Part shown: positions 58,032-64,000 of the stretch, in pieces
Position numbering within the stretch: position 1 is the first letter of the stretch
How the letters are laid out: each line of letters begins with the position of its first letter
NCBI GenBank assembly: GCA_004802725.1
Contig: SGPM01000094.1
Coordinates: forward strand, 1-64,000
Direction of reading: 5' to 3'
Source of the DNA: Antrodiella citrinella
Taxonomy: Eukaryota > Basidiomycota > Agaricomycetes > Polyporales > Steccherinaceae
Length of the DNA stretch: 64,000 nt
Program-made: the position numbers and the translations under genes
The notes under the pieces: model-generated
The model's input: only the letters and a program-made list of their open reading frames with translations
The model's database searches: none
Told to the model about the DNA's origin: nothing

Positions 58032-58665
58032 ATGCCGATTTCACCGTCATCCGTTCTTCCTGCCACGCGTTCCGCTCAGCTGCAAGCCACGCTGGCCTGG
58101 ATTGAGGCCGTGAGCTCCGCCGATTTCGCCGCTATGCAAGACGCAGTCACGGAGGACTACACCCAAGAGCTCCTTCCCGCCGACTCACAGCACCCGCCGT
58201 GGCCGAGTAGGGCAGCGTACCTCGAGTTCTACTCCAAATTGTTGCCGAACTTCGCGTCGTTTGTGGTACGGGAGCAGTGTGGCTTGTAAAGTTGAGTTTG
58301 AGGTCAGCGTTGACTGATGCTTGAACGCATGCAGACTACTATACATGAAGTGAAGGAATGCAAGGGCTTAGTGCTCATGGATGTGCGTATTGTTCCATAG
58401 GAGTCACAGTCATTCCCTATCAGCCCTAACGTCAACTTTCTCCGCTCTGCAGGCCTCTTCTGTGGCGGATACAATCACGGGATTTCACTACGAGATGGCG
58501 TATGACCTCACCTTTACAGTTGCTCAGCAGACAGACGGCTCGTACAAGGTGACGAGCTTGAAGGAGCACTTCAGAGATACGGCCGCGAGGGATGCGCTGG
58601 AGAAGCATTTCATATTGCAAGTGCAGGCTCCTCAGGCGGGATGGGCTGGAGCATTTGGAAATTAG
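58032..58665 (+). CDS. NTF2-like (SnoaL-type) protein
   Basis: Intact tandem paralogue of the gene at 56828. Three exons: MPISPSSVLPATRSAQLQAT through PSRAAYLEFYSKLLPNFASF; TTIHEVKECKGLVLMD; and ASSVADTITGFHYEMAYDLT through VTSLKEHFRDTAARDALEKH to the stop at 58663-58665. About 165 residues, the usual size of a single NTF2-like domain. No signal peptide. Ligand or reaction unknown. Confidence 0.75.
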
Positions 58666-58778
58666 ATACCGCGATTATTGTGTCCAAAACGATGTCTTCG
58701 TGGTAATGAACAAGCAACAAACACCAGGTGCTCTGCTGGTGTGGACAACAACGTATAACGCTCGAATGAATGGGATGT

Positions 58779-59829
58779 TTAATACGGCCTGAATGTCCGA
58801 GACGACTTCATCTTTTCTACCTTTGCCTTGTCTTCCTCCCACTTTCTTTTGAGTTCAATGAGTTCTACGAGAACATATGAGCAAAAGCATCCCCCTTTCT
58901 GATATTACTGGACACTCACCGTTACGCTTCTTCTCGTGAATTTGGAATGCATAGAAGGTATCCTTTTGCACTGGATCCTTCTTCTTGTTCCGAACTCTAT
59001 TCCCCATGGGCTTCTCACCCCGACGAACTGCGTTCTGGAACTGCTTGCTCGCGACACCGACACCCCCACCAACCGTCTGACCGTACGCCCCACCTCTTGT
59101 GACCAGCGTGAACCCATCGTCATCTACAATAGCCTCGCCCTTCCTATATCTGCTCTTCTGCTTCTTCTTCTCCTGCTCGTAATCGAAGAGCTCCATGTAC
59201 GAATCGGCGTGCGCTTTGACAACGTCCAGAGGTGGTCGCAGCGATGCATACAGGGAAGCATAATGTGATAGGCCTATCGGGCACTCGTCGTCGTTCGGCC
59301 ACGATCTATCCTTTTTGGAAAACGCAAGTGCGCGGGGTAACGAGGATGCATCGGTGAAAATAATGTGGGCGGTGGACCCTGTTCTGTGGAACGTCCGTGC
59401 AGTTCGAGGTAGTAGAGGGATAACCACAGGGACAGCAGACTTAGCAGCAGCACCTTTCCCCATTTTCCGCTTTTTTCGAGGATGTGTCTCCTCCGCGCCT
59501 TCTTCCTCCTCGTTTGCCTCTTCGTCTTCGTCCTCCTCATCTTCATCAGAATCCTCCACATCCTCCTCCACCTTGTCGTCATCTTCATCGCCATCGAAAA
59601 CCACTCTCTCCACCGTGCCGGCTTTCTTGAAAAATAGGACTAGCTCTCGCTCCGTTGCGTCCGGAGGTATGTTCACTAAAAACAACGTCCGTCCCTCCGG
59701 TAAGACGGCCTCTTTCCCTTTTCTGTTCTTCTTGGCTCCAGCATGTTTACGCGCATAGATGATATGTGTGGATGAAGAGGAGTAGGCGACGCGCAAAGGC
59801 GTAAAGCCTGCGATGGTGGGGGTAGACAT
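58779..59829 (-). CDS. RRP7: ribosomal RNA-processing protein 7
   Basis: Nucleolar factor for 18S rRNA maturation (UTP-C/CURI complexes in yeast). Start at 59829 (MSTPTIAGFTPLRVAYSSSS). An RRM-like N-terminal domain with LFLVNIPPDATERELVLFF is followed by a long acidic tract (many Asp/Glu, ~residues 80-115) and then a basic stretch. The conserved middle VVKAHADSYMELFDYEQEKK and DDDGFTLVTRGG follow. A GT-AG intron near 58900 joins IHEKKRN to ELIELKRKWEEDKAKVEKMK and the end SSRTFRPY, a typical Rrp7 C-terminus that binds RNA. The acidic tract is an insertion in the RRM-like region. Confidence 0.92.
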
Positions 59830-60026
59830 GACGGGCGGTCGAAGTGTTATGGGCGTCTATACAGGATAACTTTCCTTCACGCGTCTCCGAGTCCGCAACC
59901 CGCGCAGTATGTTGAATGCAGAAATCTCAAATACATATTCGTGAAGTGCACACTGAGTAAATCTTGCGTCCGAGACCCAAAAATGAAATCGCACTATCAC
60001 AACACATCCGAGTCCATGTGCGACCG

Positions 60027-63000
60027 CTACTCTACCTCCATAGCATCATCCTCATCTTCTTCGTCCTGGAAGTGACTAGATGACATCCACTCTGGTGTAT
60101 CCTCCGAGCCTGCGTCATCCTCATGTATCCCGTTCCCATTTGTATTCCCGTTCAACATGGCCGCGCCCGCGGTCTTCTGATTCCCCCAATGGCATTTGTG
60201 ACACATCCATTTCGAGGTGGACGACGAAGAGGACGAAGATAGCGGCGAGGCAGGATAGAATGTCGGAGAAAATTCTGTGCCGCACCGGTCGCATTTGGGG
60301 TCTGGACCCGAGAGCGTGCTGTCCGAGTCGTTGGACTCTTCTTCGGCGTTGATGATAGAGTCGAGGCGGCGCGCCTTCCGGAGCAGTCCATGCGCATTGG
60401 ATATGGGCACTTGCTTGTAGTTCGTGCAATATACTTGGAGCGCGGTCTGAATCAGTTAGGACACGTGAGTGAGGGGAGGACTGATTAGAGATGTAATGAA
60501 GACGGACCTCGTTGTGCTCGTTCGTATCGCACATGCCCAACGTCTCCCTGCGATGTGGGGGATGTCCCTTGCATGTCACCGTAGGAACCATGCAGCCCGA
60601 CGCATCCTTGAAGTCTACAACTGTCGCCGTATCCTTTCGACTCGCTTTCACCTACGAATGCAGTTCAGCCACGACGATCAGATGAAAGCAGGTGACAGTC
60701 GAATGCTCACCAACTGCATCTCAAACCCGAATTTGTGCCCCGCTTTCCACGCGCAAGAAACATGATACTCCGCGGGGCAATCACTACATCTAACAACAGC
60801 GCCTCCATCCTGATCACATAATGTACATTTCTGCTTACATTCAGTTCATGACAGATCGCAGGAATTACAGGGATAGACACTCACATTCATCCATCGGTAT
60901 ATTGGTATCGTGCTAATCCCCTCAACGAGCCTCAAACGGGTTGCATCCGAGTATGACACTTCGGGTATGAACACTGAGCAGAGTGTATGTACCCATGCTT
61001 GACCTTCTGTCGGTTTGCAAGCGCGTAGAAAGGTGTCGGGAGGTGGGTATATAGGTTGCTTCTTACGGTCTCGTCGTGGTCGCGGGCATAATAGACAATC
61101 AGGGATCTGGCGTCCAGCAATGAGTAAAATCACATGTATGACAAGAAAGCACATACCACAGAGGCATCCTGTGTCGTTTCGTTCAGGCACAAATCGCATG
61201 TCCAACCGTCAATAGCTGCTGGATCAGACCCGATTCCACATACACCTGATAGTCGATGTTAGATAGAGTATAGACGCGGGGGGAGAAACCAAATATTATA
61301 CCTGCGTGCAGACGGAATGAGCATTGTCGGCATTTCAAAACCTTGCCAGGGGGACCCTGCTTATGGCAGGCCAAACATCGTATCTGAGCAGGAACTGGAG
61401 CCGCAACGGGTGGCGTTGATCGCAGGGAAGTCGTCTGGGTGACAGTAATCAATGTTTGTTATGAGCGCAATGAAAAGACCTCTCACCCTTTGACGTTTCG
61501 CAACCGGAGCGCTCAGTGGGGTTCCTTCACGCTTATCCACCGGCTTGAGGGGCTTTTGTGGGATCTCCTCTCGTATTGGACGTGCGTTGAGTTCACCATA
61601 CTTGCGCCAGCTGATACCGCAGTTATCGCAGAGAACACCGTTGGGGTGGACGGCTTTGGGGGCCTTCCACCACATGCTTGATTCTCGCGTCCTGCAGGAG
61701 CTGCATCCTCCCTGCTGCGACTTCGTAAGTTCTGAGACGACAGAGTCGCCGTCGTCGGACACTGTTCGTGATGGAGGCCGAATAGGTAGTGACAGCCCAG
61801 ACTGCCGTGCCGCTTTAATTCTACGGTTCTCCTCTCCAAGCTTAGAGCTGTGAGACAGGTGAGACGGACGAAATAAGAGCTGTGAAAATGATGTCACGTA
61901 CTTCTTCCAATGTCCATAGTAGCGGACGACCTCATACATTGTTCGAGTCTCGACTTCTTCTCGAACAGGTCGCAGCTCAGCACCATGAGTAAGGATGGCA
62001 TCTTCGAATGCAGCCTTCTCCAATTCCGTCCAATCACGATCCATGTACCTGATTTCCGCTTTCTTCCACTGAGCGGAAGGTTCAGAACTCAAACGCCTCC
62101 GATACCAAAACGGTGACCTCACCTTGTCAATGCGGACAGGTGACTGCATGTTGACAGTCGCCAGGTCCCGTCGGGAAGCCCATGCTTCTGAAAAACGCCG
62201 AATAGATTCTGAAAGCCAGTCGACGTTGTGAGATAGCTGCTTGTTGTTAGTTAGAGTGCGATTGTATGTTTCCACTGCAAAGTAAAACGTCAGCCTCAGG
62301 CCGGGATCGAACGAGCGACCGGACGCACTCGCAGCCACTGGACAAACATGCGTCAATAGCCTATCTCAGAAAGGAAGGAGAACGAAGGGAGAAGTTCCCA
62401 CGCACTTTCTTCCGGCGTCATGTCTTGTATTGAACACAGCACCTCTACTGACGTGTCTCCTCCCCTCTCTTCACCTGGAAAACAGGTTTAGGAGCGTTCA
62501 AAATTCAAAAAGATATGAAAAGATTATACCTGAAGAGGACGCGCCGTTTGCATCTGTGCCAGGAATGGGAAGCGAACCGACTTGGTATTTCGGACCAACG
62601 CGTGTCGCTGCCCGTGGGAATATCAAATCGTCAGGATCTGGGCGAACACAAAATTAGCAGGTCTGCAACACGGAATATCGTCGCCACTGCCTTTCCCCAC
62701 TCACTCAGCGTGTCTTCAGCAACAGTGTACTGTCTGCAACCAAATCCCTTCTTCAGCACAATGGTTCCCTCGTCGAGGTCTACGCACTTACCCAAAATAT
62801 CGGAAAGGCCACATATTGAAATGCTTGATCTCCACACTCTCCTCCTTGTCCGCTAAACTCCGATCCTTGCGTGGTCGGCCCCGTGCACGCGGAGCAGGAG
62901 CGTTTGACTTGGGCTTCCCTGCAGCAGCAGCTAGTAAGGCCGCGCTGCGTGTCTCATGGCTATCCACCTCCTCTTCGTGCTGTCGCGAGCAAGGTGCGCA

Positions 63001-63854
63001 TGTCCAGCCATATCCTCGACTAGGTTTCGCTAGGAGGGGTGGAGTGACACAAGCCATATGGAAGAAGTTCTTGCATCTGTCGCATTGGACCGTTTCAGGT
63101 CTTCAGGGACGGAAATTCAGTGGATTTTGTCTGGGAGGGTCGGATGGTAGTTACGCACGGAGGACACCATTTGTCACAGGTCGCACAGAGACGAACGTCG
63201 TCTGTCAAATCCGGTACGATCTCCTTCTCCGCTACGACGTATTCATACCTGCTCACAAGCACATCCCGAATATGTTCGGGGACTGTACATCTAAATATGA
63301 ACTCCTTTGATTGAGAGGCGCTGTGGAGTATGAGACGTACGGTTTCGGACAGAAGTGGCCTGTATGACTTCAAATTCCTTCCTAATCCATGGGTCGAACA
63401 AACGAGTGAAATAAAATCTGTCTGGCCGTTTTTTCCACCCAGCCAAATCCGAGATCTTGTCCCTGTGAATGACGTGGCATTTGGCGCGCAATTGGCTGAG
63501 GTCGCAGACTTCAGAGTATATTGCGGCAAGTAAAAGGCGGGAATCCGCGACGTTGCGGTCGCTGACGTCCCCGGGACGATAATACCACGCTAGACGCACA
63601 CGTGTGAGCGGTCCATTGCGCTTTCCATTTGTGTCGAAGGTGGGCATCCCAGGAGGAGGCAGAAACTCCATAATGCGGGCGATAGAGTAGGGCGTGCCGT
63701 CACGCACCGACCAACTCGGCGAGCAGTAAACATGGTCTTCAAAAAATCAGCATGCAGCTCAGATGGAAAGTACTGGGCATGTATGCTCACCATTGACTTT
63801 TACCTGCTCGCCACTCTTCATGGTTATTGAGATGGGGGCGTCGGGGCTGGGCAT
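60027..63854 (-). CDS. Snt2-like chromatin reader: BAH, PHD, SANT, GATA-type finger and extended PHD
   Basis: Start at 63854 (MPSPDAPISITMKSGEQVKV), joined to DHVYCSPSWSVRDGTPYSIA. Domain order: BAH (RIMEFLPPP ... RLAWYYRPGDVSDR, FYFTRLFDPWI); PHD finger (CATCDKWCP, VQCDRCKNFFHMACV, GWTCAPC); an AT-hook-like RARGRPRKDR; a SANT domain (DWTELEKAAFEDAILTHG, YYGHWKK); a GATA-type finger (CSSCRTRESSMWWKAPK, VLCDNCGISWRKYGE); a second PHD (CLACHKQGPPGKVLKCRQC); and an extended PHD (WVHTLCSVFIPEV ... CSDCPAEYHVSCAW). It ends with an acidic tail at 60027. The set matches fungal Snt2/SntB, scaffold of histone deacetylase and H3K4-linked complexes that tune stress and secondary-metabolism genes. Role here is inferred from that family. 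Confidence 0.87.
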
Positions 63855-64000
63855 GATGGGCGTCCGTGGCGAGGGCGACGGGGTTGGGGGCAGCGAAAAG
63901 GAGAGGGGTATAAAATCAAAACTGAACTTCCCCTCGAAATAATCCCCAGCTCAGTGGGAGGACGCTGCCGATTTCTTGAGGACGATCAGAGAGGGAATAA

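Overview
The window is nuclear DNA of a filamentous basidiomycete, most likely a plant-matter-degrading agaricomycete. Genes are split by many 45-65 nt introns. Encoded families are typical of that group: a basidiomycete-type GH45 endoglucanase pair, a GMC oxidoreductase, a P450, an alcohol acyltransferase, a Baeyer-Villiger-type monooxygenase and BCS1-like AAA proteins. They are mixed with housekeeping genes: MMS19, MED4, RFC, ubiquitin-S27a, RRP7, an Snt2-type chromatin reader and dolichyldiphosphatase. No mobile element, rRNA, tRNA or CRISPR array could be supported. All gene models were spliced by eye; exon joins are stated where checked.

Layout. 0-1 kb: a short tandem repeat and an interstitial TTAGGG stretch. 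1-4.6 kb: a PB1/multi-ZZ protein. 5.4-16 kb: an accessory block in which a module [acyltransferase - GH45 endoglucanase - small HBD-like protein] has been tandemly copied about three times, with relics of the lost members still visible. 16.6-24.4 kb: a coiled-coil protein, MMS19, MED4 and a dual-specificity phosphatase. 24.7-32.5 kb: a CLC chloride channel, a secreted NMT1/THI5-like binding protein, an NDUFAF7/MidA-type methyltransferase and a TMEM14 protein. 34-38 kb: a flavin monooxygenase and an EEF1AKMT4-like methyltransferase. 38.5-39.45 kb: an unusual apparently non-coding element, made of about 28 splice-donor-like motifs on a loose ~16-nt period followed directly by a cluster of tetraloop hairpins. 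40-49 kb: an F-box/LRR protein, an EFM7-like methyltransferase, a partly resolved gene, dolichyldiphosphatase and a BCS1-like ATPase. 49.4-51.8 kb: ubiquitin-S27a and an RFC subunit, divergent. 52.8-55.7 kb: a decayed P450 and a decayed GMC oxidoreductase. 56.3-58.7 kb: two NTF2-like paralogues, one with a nonsense codon. 58.8-63.9 kb: RRP7 and Snt2.

The two most notable items are (1) the donor-like array plus hairpin cluster at 38.53-39.45 kb, a candidate undescribed structured transcript, and (2) the repeatedly copied accessory module at 5.4-16 kb, which contains a small uncharacterised gene family. Bases called 'n' cluster between 27.5 and 29.3 kb, so reading frames there are less secure.
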